Shown: positions 1 through 8,158 of the stretch, piece after piece | Numbering within the stretch: position 1 is the first letter of the stretch | Layout of the letters: each line of letters opens with the position of its first letter | From: Polynucleobacter corsicus | GTDB taxonomy: Bacteria; Pseudomonadota; Gammaproteobacteria; Burkholderiales; Burkholderiaceae | Reading direction: 5' to 3' | Assembly (NCBI RefSeq): GCF_018688255.1 | Contig: NZ_CP061314.1 | Location: 310,001-374,000, forward strand | Length of the DNA: 64,000 nt | Notes under the pieces: model-generated | Database searches by the model: none | The model's input: the letters and a program-made list of their open reading frames with translations, nothing else | What the model was told of the DNA's origin: nothing | Position numbers and translations under genes: made by a program

Positions 1-1
1 G

Positions 2-133
2 TGGGAATACAGTTATATCCAACTCTACCTTTACTGGTGGGAAGAAAGAATAGTTAAGAAACTCATTCAGGCCCGCTACGGTGCACTAGCAAACTCTTTC
101 CTACGTCAAATTACTTCAATGAGCTTGATGTAA
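2..133 (+). CDS. C-terminal end of an unknown protein (partial)
   Basis: An open frame enters from the left edge and stops with TAA at 131-133, giving 43 residues rich in aromatics and ending in basic and hydrophobic residues (a WWEER stretch, then ALANSFLRQ). The composition looks like real protein rather than an accidental frame, but it is too short to assign a family. It lies tail to tail with the phosphoglycosyl transferase gene that follows, so it could belong to a cell-surface polysaccharide locus; that is inference from position only. The 230 bases between this stop and the next gene hold nothing I can support. Confidence 0.4.
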   Translation, partial: WEYSYIQLYLYWWEERIVKKLIQARYGALANSFLRQITSMSLM

Positions 134-365
134 TCAGTAATTTCAGACCCCACTCTTTTTTGTAATGCAAGCTAGCATTTGCCAATTCATCATCTGGAGA
201 TTGCATGCTGCACATCGAATACATTCACAAAAGAGCTCGACTCTTTCGTATCGAATTGAATTGAGTTTAAGAGTGCTTGCCGTAATGATTGTGTTGCTAT
301 TGATTTGGCAAATACTGAGCGTCTTGCGCTTCTTTAAGTAGGGCTTTACCGCTAGGTGTTTTAGT

Positions 366-1445
366 TCATTGCTCCAGACGCAACCACTTCGGCGTTCTGA
401 ATTTGACAATGCTGGTGTAAATCCAGACATAAGAAATGATGAAGATGAGGCATGCTGTGATGAGGATGAGGGTAGATTTCCACCATAGAATCGCAGGAGC
501 AACACTCATACCAGCCAAAATCCATAAATAAGGAGCTGTTTTCGAATTGGCTGAAAACCAGTTTTTATCTTGATGGTTATTCATCAGAATGCGACGGTAA
601 ATCAGGGTATGGAAATGAATGCCATCCGGTTGCCCTGGACTTTTCCCTTGGTGTATCCTACGTCTGTAGATAGTAAAAAGCGTTTCCATAATGGGGTAAG
701 CATTGATGAGTAGGGCAAACCAAGGCGAGACCTCTTGATGTCTAAAGACAAGAAGAATGCTCAGGGCTGCAATCCAAAAGCCAATAAGATAAGCTCCGCC
801 ATCACCTAAGAAGATCAATCCACGAGGATAGTTCCAGATAAAAAATCCTAAGATTGCACCCGCCATCACTAAGGATGGGTAAATAATTGTGGGGTCTGCA
901 AACAAGAATCCTACATATGCAATGCCTAGTAAGGTGATGATGCCAACCATACTAGCCAGGCCATTAAAGCCATCAATAATGTTGTATGCGTTAGCTAGCC
1001 CCATCATGGCAAAGATTGTAAAAATTGCACCCACCAGTGGAATGGTGAGTATGAAATCAACTCCTGGAATATCAAGCCTAACAATCTGAGCTTGCAGTAA
1101 ATAAACAAAAAGTGCTGCTGAGATCATCGTAAAAAATAAACGCTTGCGAACACTGATCTTTTTGGTGAGATCCTCAATGAGGCCAATGGCAAAAGTAGGA
1201 ATAGCGCAGATCAGCAGCGTAACTTCAATGGTGGAATTGGGGACATTTTTCAGCCTTAAAAGAATGGCTAGAAGCAATCCTGCCGCAATTGCAATGCCAC
1301 CAATTCGAGGAACAATCTTGGTATGAAATTTTTGCGGACCCGTTAAATCAGAATCGGCAGATAAATGGCTATGTAAATGCTTAAACCGAATGATGAGTAG
1401 GGTTGTAATAAATGAGGAGAAAAAGGCTGCTAGTAAACCGGACAT
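366..1445 (-). CDS. WecA/MraY-like polyprenyl-phosphate phosphoglycosyl transferase
   Basis: A 359-residue integral membrane protein with about ten hydrophobic segments. It carries the marks of the MraY/WecA/TagO family: an aspartate-containing NAYNIIDGFNGLA loop near residues 152-164, the FLGDGGAYLIGF motif near 210-222, and a cytoplasmic HFHTLIYRR loop in the last third matching the His-rich substrate loop. The family transfers a sugar-1-phosphate from a UDP-sugar to undecaprenyl phosphate at the inner membrane, starting O-antigen, enterobacterial common antigen or similar glycans. MraY proper is normally embedded in the mur/fts cluster, which is absent here, so a WecA-like role is more likely. 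The ATG at 1445 begins directly with the first membrane helix. The exact sugar substrate cannot be read from sequence. Confidence 0.85.
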   Translation of the reverse strand: MSGLLAAFFSSFITTLLIIRFKHLHSHLSADSDLTGPQKFHTKIVPRIGGIAIAAGLLLAILLRLKNVPNSTIEVTLLICAIPTFAIGLIEDLTKKISVRKRLFFTMISAALFVYLLQAQIVRLDIPGVDFILTIPLVGAIFTIFAMMGLANAYNIIDGFNGLASMVGIITLLGIAYVGFLFADPTIIYPSLVMAGAILGFFIWNYPRGLIFLGDGGAYLIGFWIAALSILLVFRHQEVSPWFALLINAYPIMETLFTIYRRRIHQGKSPGQPDGIHFHTLIYRRILMNNHQDKNWFSANSKTAPYLWILAGMSVAPAILWWKSTLILITACLIFIISYVWIYTSIVKFRTPKWLRLEQ

Positions 1446-1534
1446 CTTTTGATTATAAATTCTAAAAATACTATTTCACAAGATTTGGTGCTGAGATCTC
1501 CATTTTTAATCTTTTCATGTGGTCTTTTGGGTCT

Positions 1535-2554
1535 CTAGGGCACCAAACTCAAAAACAAGAACTCAAAGAAGATAATCAGGTGAACAACGCCTTGCAATAG
1601 CGTAGTTCTCCCAATAGCTAATGTTAGTGCCCCAATAAACAAGGATAGGTACATTAGGGTCATATTGAGTGAGCTGATGCCTAAGCTGAGTGGCAGATTA
1701 AAGAAAATAGCGATTGCTGCTACGGTTGGAATGGTGAGTCCAATACTAGCTAGAGCGGATCCCAGTGCCAAATTCAAGCTGCTTTGTAATCGATTGGCTC
1801 TTGCGGCTCTCACTGCTGCATACGCTTCTGGCAAGAGTACCAACATCGCAATGGCGATACCGACCACTGTTTTGGGAGCGCCTGCTGCTTTTACTCCGGC
1901 TTCAATTGCTGGATTGAGTGCTTCAGCTAGTCCTACAACCACTGCAAGAGAGATTATTAATAGTAGTGCGCTAATCCCTGTCTTGAGATTAGTTGGTTTC
2001 TCAGCATGAGTACTGCTGTCTACTTTCTTATTCTCTGCCTGAGGTAGGTAATAGTCGCGATGACTAACTGTTTGGAAGAATAAAAAAGCGCCATACAGGG
2101 CAAAGCATGCTATCCCTGCAAAAGCCAGTTGGCTCTTTGTAAAGTCAGGTCCGGGGGTGCTGGTAGTGACTATCGGCATCACCAAAATAAAGGTGGCCAT
2201 TGCCGTGAGTACCCCTAATGCTGAATTCGTACCCTCATTACGAAAAGACATCTCGTGATGTTTTAGGCCGCCCATAAAAATACATAAACCCACCACACCA
2301 TTGATGACGATCATGACGGTGGCAAATACTGCATCGCGAGCAATGTATTCTGATCCCTCATGGCCAGCAAGCATCATGGCGATGATCAGTGATACTTCAA
2401 TCACGGTAACGCTGATCGACAATACTAATGTGCCGTAAGGCTCACCCGTTTTATGTGCAATTACCTCGGCATGATGAACAGCAGAAAGGACTGCTCCAAT
2501 CAGGATGATGCTCATCAGAGCGATGAACCAAGTTTGGCTAAGAAGATGTGTCAT
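1535..2554 (-). CDS. chaA: ChaA-like calcium/sodium:proton antiporter
   Basis: About 339 residues and eleven hydrophobic segments, in two related halves as in the Ca2+/cation antiporter family. The first half has the family motif around SVTVIEVSLIIAMML with a membrane-embedded Glu, and the second half has the matching LPEAYAAVRAARANRLQSSLNLALGSALAS repeat region (LLPEAYAA and GSALASIGL are the key parts). ChaA proteins exchange Ca2+, Na+ or K+ for protons at the inner membrane. The frame is open upstream to a TTG at 2605, but the ATG at 2554 places the first helix (LLSQTWFIALMSI) at the N-terminus as in the family; neither start has a strong ribosome-binding site. It is divergent from cbiX with about 100 bp between. 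Confidence 0.85.
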   Translation of the reverse strand: MTHLLSQTWFIALMSIILIGAVLSAVHHAEVIAHKTGEPYGTLVLSISVTVIEVSLIIAMMLAGHEGSEYIARDAVFATVMIVINGVVGLCIFMGGLKHHEMSFRNEGTNSALGVLTAMATFILVMPIVTTSTPGPDFTKSQLAFAGIACFALYGAFLFFQTVSHRDYYLPQAENKKVDSSTHAEKPTNLKTGISALLLIISLAVVVGLAEALNPAIEAGVKAAGAPKTVVGIAIAMLVLLPEAYAAVRAARANRLQSSLNLALGSALASIGLTIPTVAAIAIFFNLPLSLGISSLNMTLMYLSLFIGALTLAIGRTTLLQGVVHLIIFFEFLFLSLVP

Positions 2555-2658
2555 ATGGACCGATAGGTAGATCTCAGCAAGGTACCTCTCAGTAAGGCAC
2601 TGCAATTCAGGCTAAGATTATGTAATTAATAATCCTAGTTTAAAAGGTTTACATAGAT

Positions 2659-3039
2659 ATGATTATGAATGCGAAAGCGAAGGCAATCGTTTTATTTGGC
2701 CATGGCGCTCGTGATGTCCGTTGGCGTGAGCCCTTTGATCGCCTAGCCTCTCTTTGGAAAGCTCAGCATCCCAATGTGTTGGTGGAATTGGCCTTTTTGG
2801 AATTGATGCAGCCAAGTCTGGAGGAGGCGATTGGTTCTCATATAACTGCTGGCGCTATGGAGGTAGTCGTAGTGCCCGTCTTTTTTGGGCAAGGCGGTCA
2901 TTTGCGTAATGACTTCCCCGTTCTGCTGTCAGCTTGTCGGGAAAAATTTCCCAATATTCAATTAAGCGCTACGCCGGCTGTCGGAGAGGATGAAGTTGTT
3001 TTGCAAGCTATCATCGAATTTAGCGCTAGGGCTCTGTAA
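2659..3039 (+). CDS. cbiX: Short-form CbiX/SirB sirohydrochlorin chelatase
   Basis: A 126-residue single-domain chelatase. It has the GHGAR motif with His15 and a second metal-binding His81 in GGHLRND, the pair that holds the metal in CbiX-type enzymes. Its length matches the small CbiXS form, which acts as a homodimer. The reaction inserts Fe2+ (siroheme) or Co2+ (cobalamin) into sirohydrochlorin. Directly facing it is cobA, which makes the precursor for sirohydrochlorin, and beyond that a siroheme-dependent reductase, so siroheme formation is the likely role. Its last 78 bases overlap the 3' end of cobA on the other strand. No dehydrogenase (CysG-type N-domain) for the middle step is visible here. 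Confidence 0.85.
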   Translation: MIMNAKAKAIVLFGHGARDVRWREPFDRLASLWKAQHPNVLVELAFLELMQPSLEEAIGSHITAGAMEVVVVPVFFGQGGHLRNDFPVLLSACREKFPNIQLSATPAVGEDEVVLQAIIEFSARAL

Positions 3040-3810
3040 GTCGACCATTGGAGAAGCCTGTTTTTCTCTTAAGGCTTCGCCAACCATAATCAGTGCTGGT
3101 GATTTACTATCAAACCAGTCATTTGCCTTGCCAGCTGCTAATTCACCAAGCGTGCTTGACCAGTGGCGCTCATTCTTAGTGCTCACTGCCTCCAGAATAT
3201 GTACTGGAGTATCTGCAGTCTGTTGCGAGTTACTGGCAATAAGTTGTTTGGCGATATTGCTAGCATCTTTGCGTCCCATGTAATACACGAGCGTATCTGC
3301 ATTGGGGTTTTGTAGGGGCTTACTCATATTGTCTTGTGTTGGACTTTCTGTTTCATTGGCTTGCGCCAAAGTCACAAAAGCCACACTTCTGCTCACGCCC
3401 CGCAATGTCAGGGATTGCTGAATGGCTGCAGCACCAGCTAAGGCAGCAGTAATACCCGGTACAACTTCAACTTCAATATTGTGCTTTTTGAGTGCTTGAA
3501 TTTCTTCATCGGCGCGACCAAACATCATGGGATCACCGCCTTTAAGTCGAACGATGATTTGATGTTTCTGCGCTGCGTCAACTAATCGTTTGTTAATAAA
3601 GTGCTGTGCGGAAGATAATTTTCCGCAACGCTTACCAACAGGCTCTTTAATGGCTTGCGGGCAGAGCTCCAGCATGGCTGGATCAACCAAAGCATCATGA
3701 AAAACAATGTCTGCCTTTGCCAATAGATTTGCTCCGCGTACGGTAATGAGATCAGCGGCACCGGGACCTGCGCCAACTAAATACACTTTACCGAGGGTGG
3801 TAGATGTCAT
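2962..3810 (-). CDS. cobA: Uroporphyrinogen-III C-methyltransferase (SUMT)
   Basis: A 282-residue tetrapyrrole methylase. Visible motifs are the N-terminal GAGPGAADLIT loop (about residues 11-21), the VRLKGGDPMMFGR stretch near 85-97 that binds S-adenosylmethionine, PGITAALAGAAA, and YYMGRKDA. It methylates uroporphyrinogen III at C2 and C7 to precorrin-2, the branch point to siroheme. The open frame begins at a TTG two codons earlier; I take the ATG at 3810. It follows the DUF934 gene by 22 bp and cysI further upstream, so it is the third gene of a sulfite-reduction operon. The C-terminal 26 codons are antisense to the end of cbiX. The tail after the catalytic fold (roughly the last 30 residues) looks poorly conserved in type. 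Confidence 0.9.
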   Translation of the reverse strand: MTSTTLGKVYLVGAGPGAADLITVRGANLLAKADIVFHDALVDPAMLELCPQAIKEPVGKRCGKLSSAQHFINKRLVDAAQKHQIIVRLKGGDPMMFGRADEEIQALKKHNIEVEVVPGITAALAGAAAIQQSLTLRGVSRSVAFVTLAQANETESPTQDNMSKPLQNPNADTLVYYMGRKDASNIAKQLIASNSQQTADTPVHILEAVSTKNERHWSSTLGELAAGKANDWFDSKSPALIMVGEALREKQASPMVDLQSPSAKFDDSLQNNFILSDSRRSA

Positions 3811-3832
3811 GATCAATATCTGCTTAGTGTGG

Positions 3833-4378
3833 TTAGGCTGCAGTAGTGGCGCGTTGATCGCGCCAACTGTTTTGTGTAACTACTGAAAAGAGATCAAATT
3901 GCTTTAGAGCGACATCAAGGTTTTGATCGGGACGTAGTTCAAAAGCATCAAAGCCGACTCGTGCGCCTTGTAAGAGTTGATCAATTAAGACATCGCCAAT
4001 CGCACGAACTTCGCCTTGCCACTCAAAGCGATCTCTGAGAAGGGTTGCAGTACTAAAACTTCTACCATCTCTAAAGATGGGAAAGTGCGCGCCAACTACT
4101 GGCCAGAGTTTTTTACCTTCTTCAATGAGGTCTGCATGTTTGAGGATGTCATCATCAGCAGCAAACCAAACCCCAATCTCACCTCTATTAGCGCGTTCAA
4201 TAATGTCAGCATTTTTATAGTGCGTAATCCACCAATGAAATGGCACCAACACCTTGTGCAATCCGTGCTCTAGATCTGGAATGCCACCTTCATCACGCTC
4301 CCCATCCCAGACCTGCCATTCATTGGCGATGATGGTGGGCTGACCATCTTTCGGGAAATAAATGATTTTCTGGTTCAT
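3833..4378 (-). CDS. DUF934 protein of the sulfite-reduction operon
   Basis: A 181-residue soluble protein of the DUF934 family, recognised from its LVPFHWWITHY, GVWFAADDD, FPIFRDGRSFSTATLLRDRF and GDVLIDQLLQGARVGFDAFELR segments. Members are encoded next to sulfite reductase and cysH in many proteobacteria and have been annotated as CysH-associated oxidoreductases; the biochemical role is not established. Here it sits 13 bp after cysI and 22 bp before cobA, in one transcription unit. In many relatives cysH, cysD and cysN follow it; those genes are absent here. Start ATG at 4378 with the usual MNQKIIYFPKDG-type N-terminus. Confidence 0.85.
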   Translation of the reverse strand: MNQKIIYFPKDGQPTIIANEWQVWDGERDEGGIPDLEHGLHKVLVPFHWWITHYKNADIIERANRGEIGVWFAADDDILKHADLIEEGKKLWPVVGAHFPIFRDGRSFSTATLLRDRFEWQGEVRAIGDVLIDQLLQGARVGFDAFELRPDQNLDVALKQFDLFSVVTQNSWRDQRATTAA

Positions 4379-4391
4379 AGTTTTTCCATGA

Positions 4392-6107
4392 TTAAGCTAA
4401 CGCTCCTTTGGAGTGCTTCCCATTGTTCTTGTAGGCCACTTCTTTAAAGGGTGTTACACCAAGGCGTCGGTAGGTCTCAATGAAAGGTTCATCGCCTGTG
4501 CGTTGTTCAACATAGGTATTAATCAAGCTGGTCATGACATCGGGAATTTCATTGGCGTAGAAAGAGGGCCCAATCACTTTGCCAATGGAGGCATCATTGC
4601 CTTGCTCGCCACCTAAGGTAATTTGATACCACTCTTCACCATCCTTATCGACCCCCAGTACACCAATGTTGCCAACGTGATGATGACCACAGGAATTAAT
4701 ACATCCTGATATGTTCAGACTGATATCACCCAAATCAAATAAGTAATCTAGATCATCAAATCGTTCTTGAATTGCTTTGGCAATTGGTAGTGACTTGGCG
4801 TTTGCCAGTGAGCAGAAATCGCCACCAGGACAAGCAATGATATCGGTAAGCAATCCGATATTGGGTAGGGCTAGATTGTTATTCTTTGCCGCGCGCCAAA
4901 GATGAAGTAATTGTGTTTGTTCAACATCGGCCAACACTAAATTTTGTTCATGCGTAACGCGTAATTCACCAAAGCTGTATTGGTCTGCCAAGTCGGCTAT
5001 GGCATTCATCTGCGCACTGGTTGCATCGCCAGGAGCGACAGTGCCATGGGGCTTGAGCGACAGGATTACGCTGGCATAGCCTGGTATTTGATGTGATTTG
5101 ACATTGCGATCTAGCCAGCGAGCAAAGGCAGCTCTTTCCGTTTCAGGTGTGGCAGCCAGAATGACTTCATTACTTACTGTATTGAGCTTTTGATATGCGG
5201 GTTTAGTAAAGTGCTTTGCAACACGTTCCCACTCAGCCTGTGTAAAGTTATCTTTACTTTGCTTTGCCTCGTTATGAAGCTGTGCCCACTCACCTTCAAC
5301 TTGGCGCGCAAACTCTTCTGGCCCCAAAGCCTTTACTAAAATCTTAATACGGGCTTTGTAGAGATTGTCTCTTCTGCCAAAGCGGTTATATACACGTAAT
5401 AGGGCAGTTAAATAGCTTGGTAGAACTTGCCAAGGCAAGCCTTGCTTAATCAATGATCCCAGTATGGGTGTGCGGCCCATACCCCCGCCGGCATAGATAT
5501 CTGCAGTCAATTCGCCATTATTTATAGCCGGGTTTTTCTTGAGCTCAATGCCGACGTCATGGCAGAGCAAGACAGTGCGATCTTCTTTGGCGCCATTAAT
5601 TGCAAACTTAAATTTGCGCGGTAGATGAGCAAACTCAGGATGTAAGGTTGACCACTGACGGAGTAATTCGCAAACGGGGCGTGGGTCAATGTATTCATCT
5701 GCGGCAACACCAGCAAAGGCATCGCTTGTGATATTCCGAATACAGTTGCCTGATGTCTGAATCGCATGCATCTCTACTTTGGCTAATTCTGCCAAGATGT
5801 CTGGAGTCTGCTCTAGCTCTACCCAGTTAAATTGAATATTTTGACGAGTCGTAAAGTGACCATACCCGCGGTCATATTTATCCGCAATTAAAGCGAGGGT
5901 GCGTAATTGCTCAGCACTTAACAAGCCATAAGGAATGGCAACACGCAGCATATAAGCATGGCGCTGATGGTAGAGACCATTCTGAAGGCGGAGAGGACGG
6001 AATTCTTCTTCGGCTAGAGTGCCGTTCAGGCGTCGCTCAACCTGGTCACGGAATTGGATAACCCGTTGATCTACAAGGGTTTGGTCAATATGGTCATATT
6101 TGTACAT
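4392..6107 (-). CDS. cysI: Siroheme-dependent nitrite/sulfite reductase, haemoprotein subunit
   Basis: A 571-residue enzyme, the length of CysI. It has two ferredoxin-like repeats and siroheme/4Fe-4S domains; the four ligand cysteines appear in CPGGDFCSLAN (about Cys425 and Cys431) and CINSCGHHH (about Cys467 and Cys471). The family reduces sulfite to sulfide or nitrite to ammonia with six electrons. The operon partners cobA and DUF934 favour sulfite. No flavoprotein (CysJ) is encoded nearby, so the electron donor is unknown. The start ATG at 6107 sits in the 3' arm of a possible hairpin (6106-6130), so initiation may be structurally controlled. The absence of cysHDN in the operon leaves the source of sulfite open. 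Confidence 0.9.
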   Translation of the reverse strand: MYKYDHIDQTLVDQRVIQFRDQVERRLNGTLAEEEFRPLRLQNGLYHQRHAYMLRVAIPYGLLSAEQLRTLALIADKYDRGYGHFTTRQNIQFNWVELEQTPDILAELAKVEMHAIQTSGNCIRNITSDAFAGVAADEYIDPRPVCELLRQWSTLHPEFAHLPRKFKFAINGAKEDRTVLLCHDVGIELKKNPAINNGELTADIYAGGGMGRTPILGSLIKQGLPWQVLPSYLTALLRVYNRFGRRDNLYKARIKILVKALGPEEFARQVEGEWAQLHNEAKQSKDNFTQAEWERVAKHFTKPAYQKLNTVSNEVILAATPETERAAFARWLDRNVKSHQIPGYASVILSLKPHGTVAPGDATSAQMNAIADLADQYSFGELRVTHEQNLVLADVEQTQLLHLWRAAKNNNLALPNIGLLTDIIACPGGDFCSLANAKSLPIAKAIQERFDDLDYLFDLGDISLNISGCINSCGHHHVGNIGVLGVDKDGEEWYQITLGGEQGNDASIGKVIGPSFYANEIPDVMTSLINTYVEQRTGDEPFIETYRRLGVTPFKEVAYKNNGKHSKGALA

Positions 6108-6130
6108 AGCCCTGTATTGTCTGGGGCTAT
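6106..6130 (-). promoter_or_regulatory. Hairpin over the cysI start codon
   Basis: Seven-base arms GGGCTAT (6124-6130) and ATAGCCC (6106-6112) flank an 11-base loop. In the cysI messenger the second arm ends in the AUG itself, and the only Shine-Dalgarno-like bases (AGGG) lie inside the arm. The structure could therefore limit initiation unless opened. The rest of the 6108-6320 gap contains only short AT-rich stretches and a GGAGA/TCTCC inverted repeat that I cannot interpret. Confidence 0.35.
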
Positions 6131-6320
6131 CTCCATAACTACAAATACTTAAATATTGACTCTATATAACTAAAAAGATATATAAAGCCGGAGAAATCAG
6201 ATCTCCTTTATCGGTTGAGCTCTATGGCTGTGTGGGTACCCATAACCTGCAAGTTGGTCAGTTTCTTCCTTGACTAAGCATATTTTTTATAGATCGATTT
6301 TTTTAAATCTAGCGTCTTCA

Positions 6321-7007
6321 CTAAGGAATGGCTGCGCTTAGTATTCCGTGCAGTGGCTTGATTGCCGATGTTGGGACTGCGTAACCTATTCCCAGGTTTA
6401 GGTTCTTCTGCATTTCACTGATTAAAATTTGAATGGTTTGCACTGGGTCTATCCCCGAAATGCTTATTGATGCTCCCGGACGAGCATTCATAAGCTGGGA
6501 TAAGTATGCCGATAGCGACCCATGCTTAGCATTTATAACTCCTATTTGCTCTGCGGAAGAATTAAAGAGTGGTCCTCCACTGTTGCCGTGATTTACGGAA
6601 GCATCAACCCTTAGTTGATTAAGGGTTAAGCTAGTTATATGAGCGGAGAACAAAACTGGCTCCATGATGTTCATTGGAAACCCTACGATAAAAACGCTAT
6701 TTCCTATTGAGCACGTTTTGCTGTTCGCAAAAATCACCGGTGAGCCAATAAAGTGAGGAAATTCAAGTAGAGCAATATCATTTGACTGGTCTATAAAAAC
6801 AGCCTTACCGTGCAGGGCTATGCCGGGGTTTTTGGGATCGGCAATAGCCATTTGTGCCCCATTAATTACGCAGTGAGCGCAGGTAAGGACATGGCAGCCT
6901 TTACCTATGATTGAGCCAGATCCAGAGCTTATGATGTCATTACCATTAAGGGCTAAAACTTGAACCACACTATCTTTTACTTTTTGGTACTGCTGTGTGA
7001 GCGACAT
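6321..7007 (-). CDS. Cytosolic trypsin-like serine protease, S1 family
   Basis: Read from the ATG at 7007 this is a 228-residue protein whose whole length is a trypsin-like fold. The triad is clear: His45 in LTCAHC, Asp77 in SNDIALLEF and Ser143 in NHGNSGGPL. There is no signal peptide, membrane segment or PDZ domain, unlike HtrA/DegP. It would therefore act in the cytosol. The frame is also open upstream to a TTG at 7058, only 3 bp after the RES toxin stop; either way it is probably co-transcribed with the Xre-RES pair upstream. Role unknown; cleavage of the antitoxin or of a cell target is conceivable but not shown. Three cysteines cluster at 38, 43 and 46 around the catalytic His, which is unusual. 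Confidence 0.8.
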   Translation of the reverse strand: MSLTQQYQKVKDSVVQVLALNGNDIISSGSGSIIGKGCHVLTCAHCVINGAQMAIADPKNPGIALHGKAVFIDQSNDIALLEFPHFIGSPVIFANSKTCSIGNSVFIVGFPMNIMEPVLFSAHITSLTLNQLRVDASVNHGNSGGPLFNSSAEQIGVINAKHGSLSAYLSQLMNARPGASISISGIDPVQTIQILISEMQKNLNLGIGYAVPTSAIKPLHGILSAAIP

Positions 7008-7061
7008 CTTTTTTGGTTTCCAAGTGTGTTTGGGACTGGTATATGGCGATGGGCTCAAGAA

Positions 7062-7769
7062 TTAATGCTTAGGAATTTTCAAAACCAGAGATTTTCCATC
7101 CAACCTTACCAAAATGGAGTCATCAGCTATTTCATAAGAGTAAAAGGCTGCATGACGGGGGGCTGAAAGTACCTGAGATTTTAAGATTGCAAAAGTGTCC
7201 CCACTTAGATTTCTAGTGGACCTTGTCAAAAGTCCTGGATGCCCCTCATGATGCAATCTAGCCCCAACAGTTTGCGTGTAGCTATAGTCATTTTGATCGA
7301 CTAGCTGAGGGTGAGATAGAGCCTTCTCTTTGAGATTAATTAATACGGCATCACACCTAACCCAGTAGGCCTTGCGTTCAACATATGCGCCTGGTCGATT
7401 AAATCCGGCATCACTTAGGAGTCCCGTATACCAATGATGTGCTGATTCATAAATACTGGTTTCAAGTGTATCCGCTCCATACCAAACTCCAAAAGAACCA
7501 TCTGAAAAACGGCTACGCATCCAGTTTTTGAATGGATATGTAATGACGTTATCCCACATAGCATCCTCAAATGGGCGATGTATTGCAGGCACAGGCGACT
7601 CAAATGGAGATGGCTTGTGGTCAAGCTCAACCATCTGAGCGATTTCCCAGTCTATTGGGGAATCACTCAGATCATCGAAAAGGTTTTCACTCTCCATAAG
7701 GAAGATGATGTTTCGAGCCAAATCTTGATGAGTGTCAACCAGTGTTAAATTATCAAATAGGCTGTCCAT
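7062..7769 (-). CDS. RES-domain toxin (NAD+-degrading family), module 1
   Basis: A 235-residue RES-domain protein. The signature Arg and Glu are seen in SRFSDGSFGVWYGA and TSIYESAHHWY, with the conserved Ser toward the C-terminus (TRNLSGDTF). RES toxins degrade NAD+ and stop growth, and are neutralised by an Xre/MbcA-type partner. The start ATG overlaps the TAA of the upstream antitoxin by one base (TAATG), so translation is coupled and antitoxin-first. A serine protease gene follows within 3-55 bp. Only distant similarity is visible to the RES protein of module 2 beyond the core motifs, so the pair is not a recent duplication. Confidence 0.85.
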   Translation of the reverse strand: MDSLFDNLTLVDTHQDLARNIIFLMESENLFDDLSDSPIDWEIAQMVELDHKPSPFESPVPAIHRPFEDAMWDNVITYPFKNWMRSRFSDGSFGVWYGADTLETSIYESAHHWYTGLLSDAGFNRPGAYVERKAYWVRCDAVLINLKEKALSHPQLVDQNDYSYTQTVGARLHHEGHPGLLTRSTRNLSGDTFAILKSQVLSAPRHAAFYSYEIADDSILVRLDGKSLVLKIPKH

Positions 7770-8158
7770 TAGACGCCTCTTGCTCTATCTAGGTAAGACC
7801 GCACCATCAGCAGACCCATAAACCCAAGTTCTTTAACAACTTCAACTGGGGTTCTATTTTCAAAGGCCTTATTTTTGGTTTTCATCCAGCTATATAGAAA
7901 CTCTTTGTTGCGAGGAAATAGAAGTCGAAGGTTTTTATGAATTCCTAGCAGGTGACCTACACGCGCATATTGGTCCACGTTTTGGCTAATGGGTTCGCCT
8001 TGACGATAGCGTCCAAGGGCAGAGCGGTTGCTAGAAGCTAAGCCCAGTAATGCAAGTTGATCTTCGGTAGGCAGATCCCAGTGATCCATTAGCTGCATGA
8101 CCATTTTGGCCAAGGCCCCACGATCGATGGTTTGAGGGATTTCGGCGTGTATGTGCAT
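7769..8158 (-). CDS. Xre/MbcA/ParS-type antitoxin, module 1
   Basis: A 129-residue protein with an N-terminal helix-turn-helix-like region (WDLPTEDQLALLGLASSNRSALGRYR, key motif LALLGL then RSALGRY) and a C-terminal toxin-binding domain (TPVEVVKELGFMGLLMVRSYLDRAR). This is the standard partner of RES toxins: it blocks the toxin active site and represses the operon. It ends with a one-base overlap with the RES gene. It reads away from an equivalent antitoxin gene at 8318, so both antitoxins could act on the same intergenic region. Confidence 0.85.
   Translation of the reverse strand: MHIHAEIPQTIDRGALAKMVMQLMDHWDLPTEDQLALLGLASSNRSALGRYRQGEPISQNVDQYARVGHLLGIHKNLRLLFPRNKEFLYSWMKTKNKAFENRTPVEVVKELGFMGLLMVRSYLDRARGV

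Noticed and set aside
165..341. 58-residue plus-strand frame with a hydrophobic C-terminal half (LAVMIVLLLIWQILSVL)
   Set aside because: It could be a small membrane protein, but there is no ribosome-binding site and no recognised family; not enough to call.
143..505. 120-residue minus-strand frame overlapping the end of the phosphoglycosyl transferase gene
   Set aside because: Low-complexity serine runs and overlap with a clear gene in another frame; a shadow.
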